Source: Oscillospiraceae bacterium
GTDB lineage: Bacteria > Bacillota > Clostridia > Saccharofermentanales > Saccharofermentanaceae
Direction of reading: 5' to 3'
DNA: 64,000 bases
NCBI GenBank assembly: GCA_902764825.1
Contig: CACWXL010000005.1
Coordinates: 62,001-126,000, forward strand
This document shows, one piece after another, positions 1 to 9,188 of this stretch; positions within the stretch are counted from its first letter, which is position 1; each line of letters begins with the position of its first letter. The notes under the pieces were generated by a model. It was not told the DNA's origin and made no database searches. It saw only the letters and a list, made by a program, of their open reading frames with translations. A program made the position numbers and the translations under genes.

Positions 1-198
1 GAGATGTGAAACGAGGATAACCTTTGCCTTGTTGTCTACGAGATACTTGATCGTAGGAAGAGCACCCTTGATACGCTTGTCGTCTGTGATCTTTGTGCCT
101 GTTTCCTTGTCGAGCGGTACGTTAAAGTCAACGCGGACGATAACTCTCTTGCCGGCTACGTCTAAATCTTCGACGCTTTTCTTGTCATACATTGCCAT
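1..198 (-). CDS. pgk: Phosphoglycerate kinase, N-terminal part (cut by window edge)
   Basis: Glycolytic enzyme that transfers phosphate from 1,3-bisphosphoglycerate to ADP in the cytoplasm. Only the first 66 residues are present. They contain the family's N-terminal motif [11 protein letters not shown] followed by the stretch that ends in VILVSHL, both typical of Pgk. The ATG at 198 has AGGAG about 11 bases upstream; a second in-frame ATG lies at 192. A -10 like hexamer is seen at 278-283. The rest of the gene runs off the left edge, so the catalytic C-terminal domain cannot be checked. Confidence 0.93.
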   Translation of the reverse strand, partial: MAMYDKKSVEDLDVAGKRVIVRVDFNVPLDKETGTKITDDKRIKGALPTIKYLVDNKAKVILVSHL

Positions 199-277
199 GG
201 ATTTTCACACTCCTGATTCATATTTTGTGTTTTTTGGAAACGTCCGTGAAGACGCCTCTTAATTTACTAACGCGAAA

Positions 278-283
278 ATTATA
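278..283 (-). promoter_or_regulatory. Candidate -10 element upstream of pgk
   Basis: On the minus strand a perfect TATAAT sits about 80 bases before the pgk start. A weak TTTAAT lies 17 bases further upstream as possible -35. The 15 bases AGTATAATTTTCGCG around it recur exactly upstream of hflK (45269-45283). Confidence 0.45.
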
Positions 284-310
284 CTATCTTCGCGCGATAT
301 ATTAAAGCAA

Positions 311-351
311 TAAAAAAGGCGAGTTTGGCGAATAATGTGCCAAACCCGCTT
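311..351 (-). terminator. Rho-independent terminator after the acyltransferase gene
   Basis: Read on the minus strand, an 11-bp stem (GCGGGTTTGGC pairing with GCCAAACTCGC, one wobble) with a 9-base loop is followed by CTTTTTTATT. It lies just past the stop of the PlsC-like gene. Confidence 0.85.
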
Positions 352-381
352 GATTTTTTCCTGAAAACGTTCTAGTGAAAA

Positions 382-1713
382 TTATTTCTTTTTTCCGAGG
401 AGCGTTACGATCTCATGGATCTTGAAGACTTTCTGTCCGTCGACATAGAATCTGTAGAGTTCTCCGTCCTTGTCGTAGATCTCGAAATGCTTGCCGTATG
501 AAGCAACAAGTCCTCTCATCGTATCGATCTCAAAGACCTTGGTCTGGAAAGGCGCCGTAGGATCGAGCGTCCTGTCCTTATACTTCTTCATCGGCTTTCC
601 CTTCTTGTAGGGGATGCCTTCTTCAGCAGGACAGTCAGTTCCGACGTATGTGATCTCCTTGTCCGTGATCGTGATCCTGCCCTTTCCTGTTTTCGCGAAC
701 GTGAATCTGTCGAAAACCTTGAACAGATCGGCGTTCATCTCCATCTTGAAGCCGCCTGCGTCGAGCTGGTCCTTTATGAGGCCCCTCTCCCACTCTGTCC
801 ACTTGTGGAGGTCGTCGAAAACAACGCACTGAGGATCAACCTTCTCGATAAGGCCCGTAGGGAGATATCTTGCCGCATTTCCGCAGTTGGAGCACTGGAT
901 CATGTCGTGCTTGCCGGAATTCATATACTGCATCGTATATTCGGAGCCGCATCTGGGGCACGCATAAGCGATGTTCTGAAGACCTGCTGCGAGCTTCCTG
1001 CTCTTATACTTTCTGGGATTCTCGCGGATCCAGTCATTCTCGTTATAGTCAACGGCATCGAGGATCTTCTGCTGAAGTTCTTCGATCGATAATTCCTTGA
1101 CTTCGTCAGAATAGATCTTCTTAACGAACTCGGCGCTGATCCTGCCCTTGCGCATTCCGGACTTGGACCATCTCGGCCAAGCAAGGTACGCACCATGGAT
1201 GTGGGCGATATATACAGAGGCATTAGCCTTCTTCGCAAGTCTTGCAACGCCGTCGTCAAAGCCAATGGACTTGCCGTCGACGTGTCTTGTTGCCTCAGGA
1301 TATACGATGATGACGCCGTTACGCTTCATGACACGCATCATGGCCTTGACCGCAGCGGTATCAACTACGAACTGCTTCTTGGGGATCGCGCCGCCAAGCT
1401 TGAACCAGTGGCCCCATGCAGGTGCCCTGAATACGAACTCACCGGTAACGAAGTTTGCAGGTCTAGCCTTGGTAAGGCGGTTGATGATCATGGGGTCGAG
1501 ATAAGACTCATGATTGGAGATAACGATAATGGGGCCTTCGTGATTAACGAATTCCATGTCGGGCTTTACCTTGATATGCGTATAAGCGCATACCAAAGGA
1601 ACGATTATGCGCGAGCCTAAAAATCCAAAATAGAATTTGCTCGGCACACATCCTATATCATAATCGCGCGGCGCCTTAGAGCGGGAAGCCGCATTACTCA
1701 CGTTTTCCTGCAT
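382..1713 (-). CDS. PlsC-family acyltransferase with C-terminal zinc ribbon
   Basis: Likely a 1-acyl-glycerol-3-phosphate acyltransferase-type enzyme acting at the membrane in phospholipid synthesis. The first about 220 of 443 residues carry the PlsC motifs: NHESYLDP (the catalytic HX4D) and YPEATR in place of the usual EGTR block. PlsC proteins are usually about 200-250 residues. Here a four-cysteine ribbon (CPRCGS then CSNCGN, about residues 254-280) and a further 160-residue tail of unknown role follow. ATG at 1713 with GGAG seven bases upstream. Monocistronic, with its own terminator. The acyl substrate cannot be told from sequence. Confidence 0.82.
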   Translation of the reverse strand: MQENVSNAASRSKAPRDYDIGCVPSKFYFGFLGSRIIVPLVCAYTHIKVKPDMEFVNHEGPIIVISNHESYLDPMIINRLTKARPANFVTGEFVFRAPAWGHWFKLGGAIPKKQFVVDTAAVKAMMRVMKRNGVIIVYPEATRHVDGKSIGFDDGVARLAKKANASVYIAHIHGAYLAWPRWSKSGMRKGRISAEFVKKIYSDEVKELSIEELQQKILDAVDYNENDWIRENPRKYKSRKLAAGLQNIAYACPRCGSEYTMQYMNSGKHDMIQCSNCGNAARYLPTGLIEKVDPQCVVFDDLHKWTEWERGLIKDQLDAGGFKMEMNADLFKVFDRFTFAKTGKGRITITDKEITYVGTDCPAEEGIPYKKGKPMKKYKDRTLDPTAPFQTKVFEIDTMRGLVASYGKHFEIYDKDGELYRFYVDGQKVFKIHEIVTLLGKKK

Positions 1714-1773
1714 TTAACTACTCCGTGTATCTCAAGTTAGAAAGTGATAGTTTGTGTATTATACAACATTTCG

Positions 1774-4446
1774 TCAAGTGGTGCTTGCACTTTCCTGAAT
1801 AACAGAATTACTTGATATCTCAAGCGCTCCGCCATCCTTTATGACTATCACCTTTCCGTCCTCTGCAGCGCTGCCCTGTGCAAGGAGCGCGTCAGGGTCA
1901 GATGTCTCCACAGCATCGATGATCGCCAGGTGTCCGGGCTTAACGATGCCGTCGAGCATAGCTTCGGAGAAGCGGTCTTCGACCATGGATGTAATGACTC
2001 TTCTGAGAGGCCTTGCACCGTACTGCGGATCGTAACCCTTCTTTGCGAGGAGTTCCTTCGCGCTTTCCGTAAGCTCGATCTCCATGCCGAGATCCCTGAT
2101 CCTCTTGCCGACCTGCTTCATAAGGATGTCTACTATCTTGACCAGAGAATCCTTACCGAGCATACGGAAGAAGATAATATCGTCAACACGGTTAACGAAT
2201 TCAGGAGTAAATGTCTTCTTAAGCTCGTCGATTACGACCTTCTTTGCTTCGTCGTAAGATTTGCCGCCGTAGAGGCCCTCTCTGGAGAGCTCATCCTTGT
2301 CGTTATCGTCAGCCATCGAGAAACCGATCCTTCTGCCTTCGCTTCCGACGAGCATCCTCGCACCGATATTGGAAGTCATGATGATGATCGTATTTCTGAA
2401 GTCGACCGTCCTGCCGTGGCCGTCCGTAAGACGTCCGTCATCCAATACCTGGAGCATCGTGTTGAATATCTCAGGATGTGCCTTTTCGATCTCATCGAAA
2501 AGAACGACTGAATAAGGATGTCTTCTTACTGCTTCCGTGAGCTGACCGCCCTCATCGTATCCGACATATCCCGGAGGCGCGCCGATAAGTCTCGAGACGT
2601 CGTGCTTCTCCATATATTCGGACATATCTATTCTTACAAGAGCGCTCTCGTTGCCGAACATTACTTCAGCAAGAGCCTTCGCGAGCTCTGTCTTACCTAC
2701 ACCGGTAGTGCCCAGGAAGATGAACGTACCGGAAGGTCTTTTCTCGTCCTTGAGACCGAGCCTGCCGCGGCGGATGGCCTTGGCGATAGCATGAACGGCC
2801 TCATCCTGGCCGACGACTCTCTTCTCGAGTTCTGCTTCGAGATTCTTAAGCTTATCGGCATCAGATTCTGTGATCTTCGTAGTCGGGATGCCGGTCCACT
2901 TGGCAAGGACTACGGCAACATCGTCTACCGTAAGTGTGCCTGTGAAGCCGTTCTCATCCGGCTTGACCTTATCCTGAAGGAGCGAGAGCTTTTCCGTCAG
3001 CTTCTCCTCTTCCTCCTTGAGGGTCTGGGCAGCTTCGAAATCCTGCGCGTCTACAGCGGTCTTCTTCTTTGCTTTTATCTCTTCGATCTTCTTCTCGAGA
3101 TCGTTCTTTACCTTTGAATCTGCGTAGTTGATACGCTTTGCGGCAGCCGCCTCATCGACTAAGTCGATTGCCTTGTCGGGAAGGAATCTGTCAGATACAT
3201 ATCTTGCGGAAAGTCTTACGGACTGCTCGAGGACTTCGTCGGGAATATGGATCTTATGATGGTCTTCATACTTGGACCTGAGACCCTTCATGATGGCGAT
3301 GGCATCCTCGATCGAAGGCTCTTCGATAAGGACCTTCTGGAACCTTCTCTCAAGAGCGTGGTCCTTCTCAATGAACTTGGAGTATTCATCTAAAGTCGTA
3401 GCGCCGATGATCTGGAGCTCATTCTTCGTAAGGAGAGGCTTCATGATGTTTGCAGCGTCCATTGAGCCGCCGGATGTATCGCCCGCACCGACAAGTGTGT
3501 GGATCTCGTCGATGAATAAGATAACGTTAGGATCGGCAACTGCCTCATCGAGCATGTTCTTGATACGCTCTTCGAATTCGCCTCTGTACTTGGAGCCGGC
3601 AACCATGGAGCCCATCTCCATGCTGTAAACGATCTTGCCCTTGATGACATCAGGAACATTATTCTCAGCGATCTTCAATGCAAGACCTTCTGCGATCGCA
3701 GTCTTACCGACACCGGGGTCACCTACGAGGCAGGGGTTGTTCTTAGTACGGCGGATCAGGATCTGCATTACTCTGGAGATCTCTTCCTCACGGCCGATTA
3801 CCGGATCGATCTTGCCCTGCTTTGCGAGCTCGGTCAGGTTCTTGCCGAATTTGTCGAGAGTCTTATGACCGGATTTACCGCCTGCCTTGCCTGCAGGTCT
3901 TCTTGCGGAAGCCATGGCATCCGAAGGATCCTGGCCGTCACCTGAGCCCTCGCCGAATACACCGCCTTCTTCCCTTGCCTGCTCAGCCTGCTCGTTAAAT
4001 ACATTAATGATCGAAGATTTGATGCCTTCGAGATCACAGCCTGCTGCTTCAAGGCTCGAGAAGATCTCCGGATGGTTGGAGATCTTACGGGACATGATAA
4101 CGAACAGGATGTGTTCGGGATTAACGGCACCCTTAAAGCCTGTCCTTCTGGACAGCTCTGCCGCATTAGCAAATATCCTCTTTACGTCAATACGGAGGTT
4201 CTGAAAAGCCCTGTCCGCAAGCATCTTAACTGCCGCTTCATCAAGGTCGTAGCTGCCTTCGACACCCAGACGCTCGATTACTACGGAGAGATCCGGAACG
4301 TTCTCTTCCAGGATATCCCTGGCAGGTGTATCCGTTACGCATAATGCCGCGAAAAGTATGGTATCCCTTATAAGTGATGTATGTCTTTCATCTGCCATGA
4401 TGCTCGCTACTGCAAGCACCTTTGCTGTATCTTCGGTGATCCTCAT
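1774..4446 (-). CDS. clpC: ATP-dependent Clp protease ATPase subunit ClpC
   Basis: AAA+ unfoldase that feeds proteins to ClpP and controls stress and damaged-protein turnover. 890 residues: Clp N-domain (about 1-150), a Gly/Ser/Ala-rich spacer (about 160-200), first AAA module with GDPGVGKT (about 242-249) and LFIDEIH, a coiled UVR-like segment in the middle domain, second AAA module with GTTGVGKTE and LFDEIEKAH, and a C-terminal small domain. Last gene of ctsR-mcsA-mcsB-clpC; it starts one base after the mcsB stop. The ATG at 4446 was preferred to the TTG at 4455, because GAAAGGGG is properly spaced only for the ATG. Confidence 0.96.
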   Translation of the reverse strand: MRITEDTAKVLAVASIMADERHTSLIRDTILFAALCVTDTPARDILEENVPDLSVVIERLGVEGSYDLDEAAVKMLADRAFQNLRIDVKRIFANAAELSRRTGFKGAVNPEHILFVIMSRKISNHPEIFSSLEAAGCDLEGIKSSIINVFNEQAEQAREEGGVFGEGSGDGQDPSDAMASARRPAGKAGGKSGHKTLDKFGKNLTELAKQGKIDPVIGREEEISRVMQILIRRTKNNPCLVGDPGVGKTAIAEGLALKIAENNVPDVIKGKIVYSMEMGSMVAGSKYRGEFEERIKNMLDEAVADPNVILFIDEIHTLVGAGDTSGGSMDAANIMKPLLTKNELQIIGATTLDEYSKFIEKDHALERRFQKVLIEEPSIEDAIAIMKGLRSKYEDHHKIHIPDEVLEQSVRLSARYVSDRFLPDKAIDLVDEAAAAKRINYADSKVKNDLEKKIEEIKAKKKTAVDAQDFEAAQTLKEEEEKLTEKLSLLQDKVKPDENGFTGTLTVDDVAVVLAKWTGIPTTKITESDADKLKNLEAELEKRVVGQDEAVHAIAKAIRRGRLGLKDEKRPSGTFIFLGTTGVGKTELAKALAEVMFGNESALVRIDMSEYMEKHDVSRLIGAPPGYVGYDEGGQLTEAVRRHPYSVVLFDEIEKAHPEIFNTMLQVLDDGRLTDGHGRTVDFRNTIIIMTSNIGARMLVGSEGRRIGFSMADDNDKDELSREGLYGGKSYDEAKKVVIDELKKTFTPEFVNRVDDIIFFRMLGKDSLVKIVDILMKQVGKRIRDLGMEIELTESAKELLAKKGYDPQYGARPLRRVITSMVEDRFSEAMLDGIVKPGHLAIIDAVETSDPDALLAQGSAAEDGKVIVIKDGGALEISSNSVIQESASTT

Positions 4447-4447
4447 G

Positions 4448-5473
4448 TCAATCAACCCCTTTCAAAATCTTTCTGATCCCTTCTGCTCTGAACTTCTGTG
4501 AAGCCAGGCTCTGGCTGCTCTTCCTCGAAGGAGCTTCCGGCTCCCAGAGGATATCCATCGTAAGCTTATCTATGGTATTCCAGGATATCCTGATATCTCC
4601 GGAATCGTCGTAATCGTGATAGAGCCTCAGCCACCCTAACGCCTGCAGAGCCTCGCTCCTGGAGATTATGTTGGCATATCTCAATGTGCCGTAAGATCTG
4701 CCGTAGATATCGGCAGACTGGTCTTTCTTGTTGGCTGCGATCTCATCCCTTAATGCTCTCTCAGCCTTGATGACATCTGCTATGAGCATCTCGCCGCGCT
4801 TCAGCAGTTCATCTTCCGTAACACCCAATGTGTTTACGCTTGCGATGATGTAGACATCAGAATCCGCGATCTCGCCTCTTTCGGCGAACGGATAGATGGA
4901 CCATTCATACTGGCTTACACGCTGGGAAAGTGCCGCGATTCCGCCTTCGGTCTTGGATATTGCCGGCAGCGAGACCGTATAGAGCACTTTAAGACCTGTT
5001 CCTGCGAGCCTTACGTTGGATGTAAGGAATCCGTAGTTCTCGGTAAATGCGATGTCGAGCTTGCTCTCGAGATCGAGCACTGCCTCCTCGGCTTTCTTGT
5101 AAACGCTGATGTCGTGGCCTGCTGCCATTGCCTTTACGGTAAGATGCTCACCTGCACCAACTGCGACAGAAAGGCTTACGTCATCGTTGTAGTAGAAGGC
5201 TTTCCTCTCGGGATTTGCCATCTGGCTTGCTTCCCTTCCGAGGATCTGAAGTCTTGTAAGCTTTAAGATCGTATTCTTATCAAGATCAGCGGCATTGCCT
5301 CCTGTATAAACATCTTTGTCGATAGCCTTATCGATCGTCTCTAAAAGGCTCTGACACTCCTTATCGTCAAGTCTCGGCATAAAGTTATAGCCTTTGATGT
5401 TACGTACGATGCATGCTTTGGTGGAGAGTACAACGTCATTATCCTTGCCGTCATTCGTATACCATTCAGACAT
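4448..5473 (-). CDS. mcsB: McsB-like protein (guanidino kinase family), catalytic residues altered
   Basis: By position and overall fold family this is McsB, the protein-arginine kinase that marks proteins for ClpCP and inactivates CtsR. 341 residues from the ATG at 5473, which overlaps the mcsA stop by 8 bases and has a purine-rich site upstream. The motifs are degenerate. The nucleotide-binding SSRxRxxRN block reads STKACIVRN (17-25), so two arginines are lost. The CPTNxGTGLR loop reads SNVRLAGTGLK (152-162), with Asn where the family has its catalytic Cys. The C-terminal RDxxRA phospho-arginine receptor motif is absent. It may be a pseudokinase or regulatory subunit rather than an active kinase. 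Confidence 0.8.
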   Translation of the reverse strand: MSEWYTNDGKDNDVVLSTKACIVRNIKGYNFMPRLDDKECQSLLETIDKAIDKDVYTGGNAADLDKNTILKLTRLQILGREASQMANPERKAFYYNDDVSLSVAVGAGEHLTVKAMAAGHDISVYKKAEEAVLDLESKLDIAFTENYGFLTSNVRLAGTGLKVLYTVSLPAISKTEGGIAALSQRVSQYEWSIYPFAERGEIADSDVYIIASVNTLGVTEDELLKRGEMLIADVIKAERALRDEIAANKKDQSADIYGRSYGTLRYANIISRSEALQALGWLRLYHDYDDSGDIRISWNTIDKLTMDILWEPEAPSRKSSQSLASQKFRAEGIRKILKGVD

Positions 5474-6140
5474 TGCCTTCACCTTCCTTTCTGCCCTTAA
5501 GCTCATCTCTGAGCCTTGAAGCGAGTCTGTATTCCTCAGCATCAGCTGCGACCTTTATGCCCTTTTCGAGATCTTCGTTGGAGAGCATTCCCAGATCCGC
5601 CTTCATGAGCTGATCAAGAGTAAGGCCTTTGCCGCTCTTAACGGCGGGCTTTGCTTCCTGAGTCTCTTTGACAGGAGCAGCCGGTTCTTTCTCTGTTAAT
5701 TCGATCTCCTTTGCTTTGGGAGCCGCCTTCTTGGTATTCTGCGGGATCTCCATTGTGTCCGCATCGGTGTCAGCCGACTGCGCGGGAAGCCTTCCGGCAT
5801 ATTCGCTGTTGCCCTGCTGCTTGAACATCTCCCTTACGATATTGTCGTTAAAGGTGTTGTAGCACTCGATGCATCCAACGCGTCCCTCATTCTCGAATTC
5901 CCTTAAAGTCATTCCGCATTTGGGACAGGTAAGCGTGCTGTTGCCGAAGTCCAGTTCACTCATCTGCATGAGCGAAGAAGCGATCTGGTCTAACGGTGAG
6001 AACGGATTGCCCAGAAGGTCGGACGGATCTTTTAGGAACCTGTCATAACCCATTAGCCTCGCACAGTTCTCACAGTACGTGACACCGTTTATCTTTATTA
6101 TCCTGTTGGTAAGTTCCTTACCACATCTTTCACATCTCAT
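5466..6140 (-). CDS. mcsA: McsA, zinc-finger activator of McsB/ClpC
   Basis: Adaptor protein of the Clp stress system. 224 residues with four CxxC pairs (CERC, CENC, CPKC, CIEC) in the first about 95 residues, which form two zinc-binding units. A low-complexity Ala/Lys/Glu linker (about 125-170) follows, then a C-terminal UVR motif (residues about 190-215, EEYRLASRLRDEL) that normally contacts partner proteins. Second gene of the ctsR operon; AAGGAG precedes the ATG. All zinc ligands are kept even though the partner McsB is divergent. Confidence 0.93.
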   Translation of the reverse strand: MRCERCGKELTNRIIKINGVTYCENCARLMGYDRFLKDPSDLLGNPFSPLDQIASSLMQMSELDFGNSTLTCPKCGMTLREFENEGRVGCIECYNTFNDNIVREMFKQQGNSEYAGRLPAQSADTDADTMEIPQNTKKAAPKAKEIELTEKEPAAPVKETQEAKPAVKSGKGLTLDQLMKADLGMLSNEDLEKGIKVAADAEEYRLASRLRDELKGRKEGEGNV

Positions 6141-6170
6141 ATTAGTTTTCTCCTTTTGTAATCCCTTTAT

Positions 6171-6632
6171 TCACGTCACCATAAGTCCAAGCAGGGCATG
6201 CTTGAATATGTCAGCTCTTAAGACAGATCTGATATCCGAATCAACCCTTGCCAGAGCCCTGTCTGATACTGCAGCCATAATAGCCGTGCCTTCCTTTGAA
6301 GTCATGGCTCCAACGGTAACCGCATTTGTCAGAAGATTCTTTGCCTGCTGCTGCGAAAGGTCGTCGCCCACGCTGTCGATCACAGCCTTAAGATATTCGG
6401 CAGGACCGACATGATTGACTCTCGTGATGGTGATCTGTCCGCCGCCGCCTCTTCTGCTCTCGACTATATATCCGCTTCCGCCCGAAAATCTTGTGGAAAG
6501 CACATAGGTGATCTGTGACGGAACACAATTTGCCTGCTCTGCCAATTGGCTTCTGCAGATCGTCGCAGTACCGTCATTCTCGTCGACCATCTCTTTGATC
6601 ATCTGTTCAATTACATCAACCAGTCTAGCCAC
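6171..6632 (-). CDS. ctsR: CtsR, repressor of class III heat-shock genes
   Basis: DNA-binding repressor of clp genes. It has the conserved VPSQITYVLSTRF helix-turn-helix segment and the GYIVESRRGGGG wing that contacts DNA. The longest frame begins at a TTG (6659). GTG at 6632 is chosen because AAGGAGG lies 8 bases upstream and the resulting 153-residue protein matches the family N-terminus (start directly before the VDVIEQ helix). The gene sits behind TTGACA-17-GATAAT with CtsR heptads, so autoregulation is expected. First gene of the operon. Confidence 0.93.
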   Translation of the reverse strand: MARLVDVIEQMIKEMVDENDGTATICRSQLAEQANCVPSQITYVLSTRFSGGSGYIVESRRGGGGQITITRVNHVGPAEYLKAVIDSVGDDLSQQQAKNLLTNAVTVGAMTSKEGTAIMAAVSDRALARVDSDIRSVLRADIFKHALLGLMVT

Positions 6633-6695
6633 AAGCTCATCCTCCTTCCGCTTAATCAAACGCCGTTTTAAGTTTTGCTCTTTTCTGACTTTGAC

Positions 6696-6712
6696 TTTGA
6701 CTTTCTTTGACT
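6696..6712 (-). promoter_or_regulatory. CtsR operator (tandem heptads)
   Basis: On the minus strand two AGTCAAA heptads are separated by GAA, which fits the CtsR box RGTCAAANANRGTCAAA. A third heptad overlaps the downstream side (6690-6696). The box lies between the -10 and the ctsR start, about where transcription would begin. Confidence 0.85.
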
Positions 6713-6718
6713 AATGAA

Positions 6719-6747
6719 ATTATCGTACTGTTTCCGGCGTTTGTCAA
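6719..6747 (-). promoter_or_regulatory. Sigma-A type promoter of the ctsR operon
   Basis: Minus strand TTGACA (6742-6747), 17-base spacer, GATAAT (6719-6724), immediately followed by the CtsR heptads. The gap 6633-6973 otherwise holds more GTCAA-like words (around 6764-6790) and the terminator of the next gene. Confidence 0.85.
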
Positions 6748-6920
6748 CAGGAAAATCAGGAAAAGTCAAAAACTCCTGTGTCAACTTTTGTCTTTGTTTT
6801 TGCGGCCATTATGCTGTCTGAAAACCTGACTTTCTCGAAAAGTCAGCTTTTTGGTCAACAATCCGGCCGCATATTGCAAGCTGAATCCTGACTTGCCGTA
6901 CTTTGGACACCCGGACAAAA

Positions 6921-6950
6921 TAAAGCCGCCCCGGCATTTGGGGCGGCATA
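6921..6950 (-). terminator. Terminator after the DUF1846 gene
   Basis: Minus strand GCCGCCCC-loop-GGGGCGGC stem with a loop of about 8 bases, followed by TTTATTTTG. Confidence 0.85.
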
Positions 6951-6973
6951 AAAGCGGAAATTATTAAATTAAC

Positions 6974-8458
6974 TTATCTGTGATACAGCTTCTTTGTCTC
7001 GTAGATAGGCTCACAGGTAAGGTTGATACCGAGCTTGTGGAACATGTTGAGGTCTACTGAACTCATCATGGTCGTGGAATGAGCATCGCTGTTAGCGAGA
7101 TTTCCGATCTGCTGCATTGCGAGTTCTGCAACGGGGTTCGTGGCAGCACTGATCGCAAGAGCGATAAGGACCTCATCCGTATGAAGTCTGGGGTTGTGAT
7201 TGCCCATGTGATTGACCTTAAGGTCAGAGATAGGCTCGATTACGTTAGGTGAGATGAGCGGGATGTCATGTGAGATTCCTGCGAGGACCTTAAGAGCATT
7301 AAGGAGTGCAGCGGAAGCGGGTCCGAGAAGCGGTGTGGTCTTGCCTGTGACCATGCGGCCGTCGGGGAGCTCTAATGCGACTGCGGGGCCTCCTGTAGAT
7401 TCGGAACGGACAGCAGCAGCACCGATGACGCGGCGGTCGGAAATGTCGATGCCGGACTTCTTCATGAGGAATTCGATCTTGGTAACGTCGGAACCGTCGG
7501 AATTGCCGGCACGCGTTGCCATCTTGGCCTCATAATATCTTCTTACGATCTCCTGTCTTGAAGCTTCCTGGCATGCCTCATCGTCAATGATGGCAAAGCC
7601 TGCCATGTTGACGCCCATGTCCGTAGGTGACTTGTAAGGGCTCTCGCCGTAGATCTTCTCGAAGATCGCATTGACTACGGGGAAGATCTCAACGTCTCTG
7701 TTGTAGTTAACCGTGGTCTTGCCGTATGCCTCAAGATGGAAAGGATCGATCATGTTAACGTCAGCGAGGTCTGCCGTTGCTGCTTCATAAGCAACATTTA
7801 CGGGGTGCTGCAAAGGAATGGACCAGATAGGGAATGTCTCGAACTTGGCGTAGCCTGCCTTGATGCCGCGCTTATTCTCATGATAGAGCTGTGAAAGACA
7901 TGTAGCCATCTTTCCCGAACCGGGACCCGGAGCCGTTACGACAACGAGCTTTCTGGTCGTCTCGATATAATCATTCTTACCGTAACCGTCTTCGCTTACG
8001 ATAAGCGGAATGTCGGAAGGATATCCTGCGATAGGATAGTGTCTGTAGGACTTAACGCCGAGGCCTCTGAGTCTTGCTTCGAACTTCTCGGCCAGAGGCT
8101 GGCCTGCAAACTGGGTAATTACAACGCTTCCTACAAAGAGTCCGAACTCAGTGAAAGCATCGATCAGGCGGAGAACTTCCTGGTCATAGGTAATTCCCAG
8201 GTCTCCTCTTCTCTTATTCTTCTCAATGGCATCAGCATTGATCGCGATAACGATCTCGGCATCTTCCGAAAGGGCCTTCAGCATTCTGATCTTGCTGTCA
8301 GGTTCGAAGCCCGGCAATACTCTTGATGCGTGATAATCGTCAAACAGCTTGCCTCCGAACTCCAGATAGAGCTTGCCGCCGAATTTATCGACGCGCTCTC
8401 TGATGTGCTGGCTCTGCAGCTCTACATACTTGTCATTGGAAAAACCGATTTTAAACAT
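6974..8458 (-). CDS. DUF1846 family protein
   Basis: Conserved protein of unknown biochemical role. The 494-residue length and the start MFKIGFSNDKYVELQSQHI are those of the DUF1846 family, which is common in Firmicutes. It has a nucleotide-loop-like GPGSGKMATCLSQL near the middle (about residue 180), which I would not call a proven NTP site. Single gene with its own strong SD (GGGAGG) and terminator. A TATAAT at about 8483-8488 may be its -10. Cytosolic; no signal peptide or membrane segment seen. Confidence 0.9.
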   Translation of the reverse strand: MFKIGFSNDKYVELQSQHIRERVDKFGGKLYLEFGGKLFDDYHASRVLPGFEPDSKIRMLKALSEDAEIVIAINADAIEKNKRRGDLGITYDQEVLRLIDAFTEFGLFVGSVVITQFAGQPLAEKFEARLRGLGVKSYRHYPIAGYPSDIPLIVSEDGYGKNDYIETTRKLVVVTAPGPGSGKMATCLSQLYHENKRGIKAGYAKFETFPIWSIPLQHPVNVAYEAATADLADVNMIDPFHLEAYGKTTVNYNRDVEIFPVVNAIFEKIYGESPYKSPTDMGVNMAGFAIIDDEACQEASRQEIVRRYYEAKMATRAGNSDGSDVTKIEFLMKKSGIDISDRRVIGAAAVRSESTGGPAVALELPDGRMVTGKTTPLLGPASAALLNALKVLAGISHDIPLISPNVIEPISDLKVNHMGNHNPRLHTDEVLIALAISAATNPVAELAMQQIGNLANSDAHSTTMMSSVDLNMFHKLGINLTCEPIYETKKLYHR

Positions 8459-8525
8459 GAGACCCTCCCACCCTTTTCGAAAAATTATATCGCAAAGGTA
8501 GGAAATCTTATGTTACAAAATTCGA

Positions 8526-9167
8526 TTACCGTAAAATTTTTAAAGGCTCCATAAGAAGGAGTGCTCTTACCTTCGGAAGTTCCTCCGCAACGAACCTTCT
8601 GCTGATTATCTCACGGTCTTCATCGTTGCCGATAAGTTCAACGAATTCTTCCCTTCCCGATATCTGTTCATAGCCGAATCTCTTGCTGCTGTAGTGCATG
8701 GGGATAACGACCTTGGGATCGATAAGGTTTGTCATGTCGTGTGCCTTTTTGCAGTCTATCGTAAAGAAGCCTCCGACGGGGATCATCAGAAGATCACAGC
8801 CTTTTATCTCTGCTATCTGCTCATCCGTGAGATCACATCCGATATCGCCCATATGAACGACAGTCTCGTCTCCCGATCTGACCTTGGTGATATTGTTCCT
8901 GCCGCGCTTAGCGCCCTGAACATCGTCATGGAAAGTCTTGATGACCGTTACTTCCGGTGCAGGGCCTGTATAAGGCTCAAAGGGCTTTCTTACCGACTCA
9001 AAGTCACTGTGATCCTTATGTGAATGCGAACAGAACACCTCATCGGCACATGCATTTGCATCAGAGAGGCCGGGAACAGACCCGTGAGCATAAGGGTCGA
9101 AGCATACCGTAAGACCGGTATCGAATCTTATAACAAAGCACGCATGTCCTACGTATGTTATCTCCAT
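8526..9167 (-). CDS. Metallo-beta-lactamase fold hydrolase (UlaG-like)
   Basis: 213-residue MBL-fold protein. The zinc-binding signature HSHKDHSD is at about residues 47-54; later metal-site segments are HMGDIG (about 105) and PMHY (about 157). The compact single-domain form and the TYVGHACFVI start resemble small cytosolic UlaG/YcbL-type metal-dependent hydrolases. The substrate cannot be inferred. ATG at 9165-9167 with CAGGAG upstream. It lies 21 bases after the stop-start gap from the HdeD-like gene, so the two may be cotranscribed. Confidence 0.85.
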   Translation of the reverse strand: MEITYVGHACFVIRFDTGLTVCFDPYAHGSVPGLSDANACADEVFCSHSHKDHSDFESVRKPFEPYTGPAPEVTVIKTFHDDVQGAKRGRNNITKVRSGDETVVHMGDIGCDLTDEQIAEIKGCDLLMIPVGGFFTIDCKKAHDMTNLIDPKVVIPMHYSSKRFGYEQISGREEFVELIGNDEDREIISRRFVAEELPKVRALLLMEPLKILR

Positions 9168-9188
9168 TGAAAGGCTCCTGTTTCTGTA

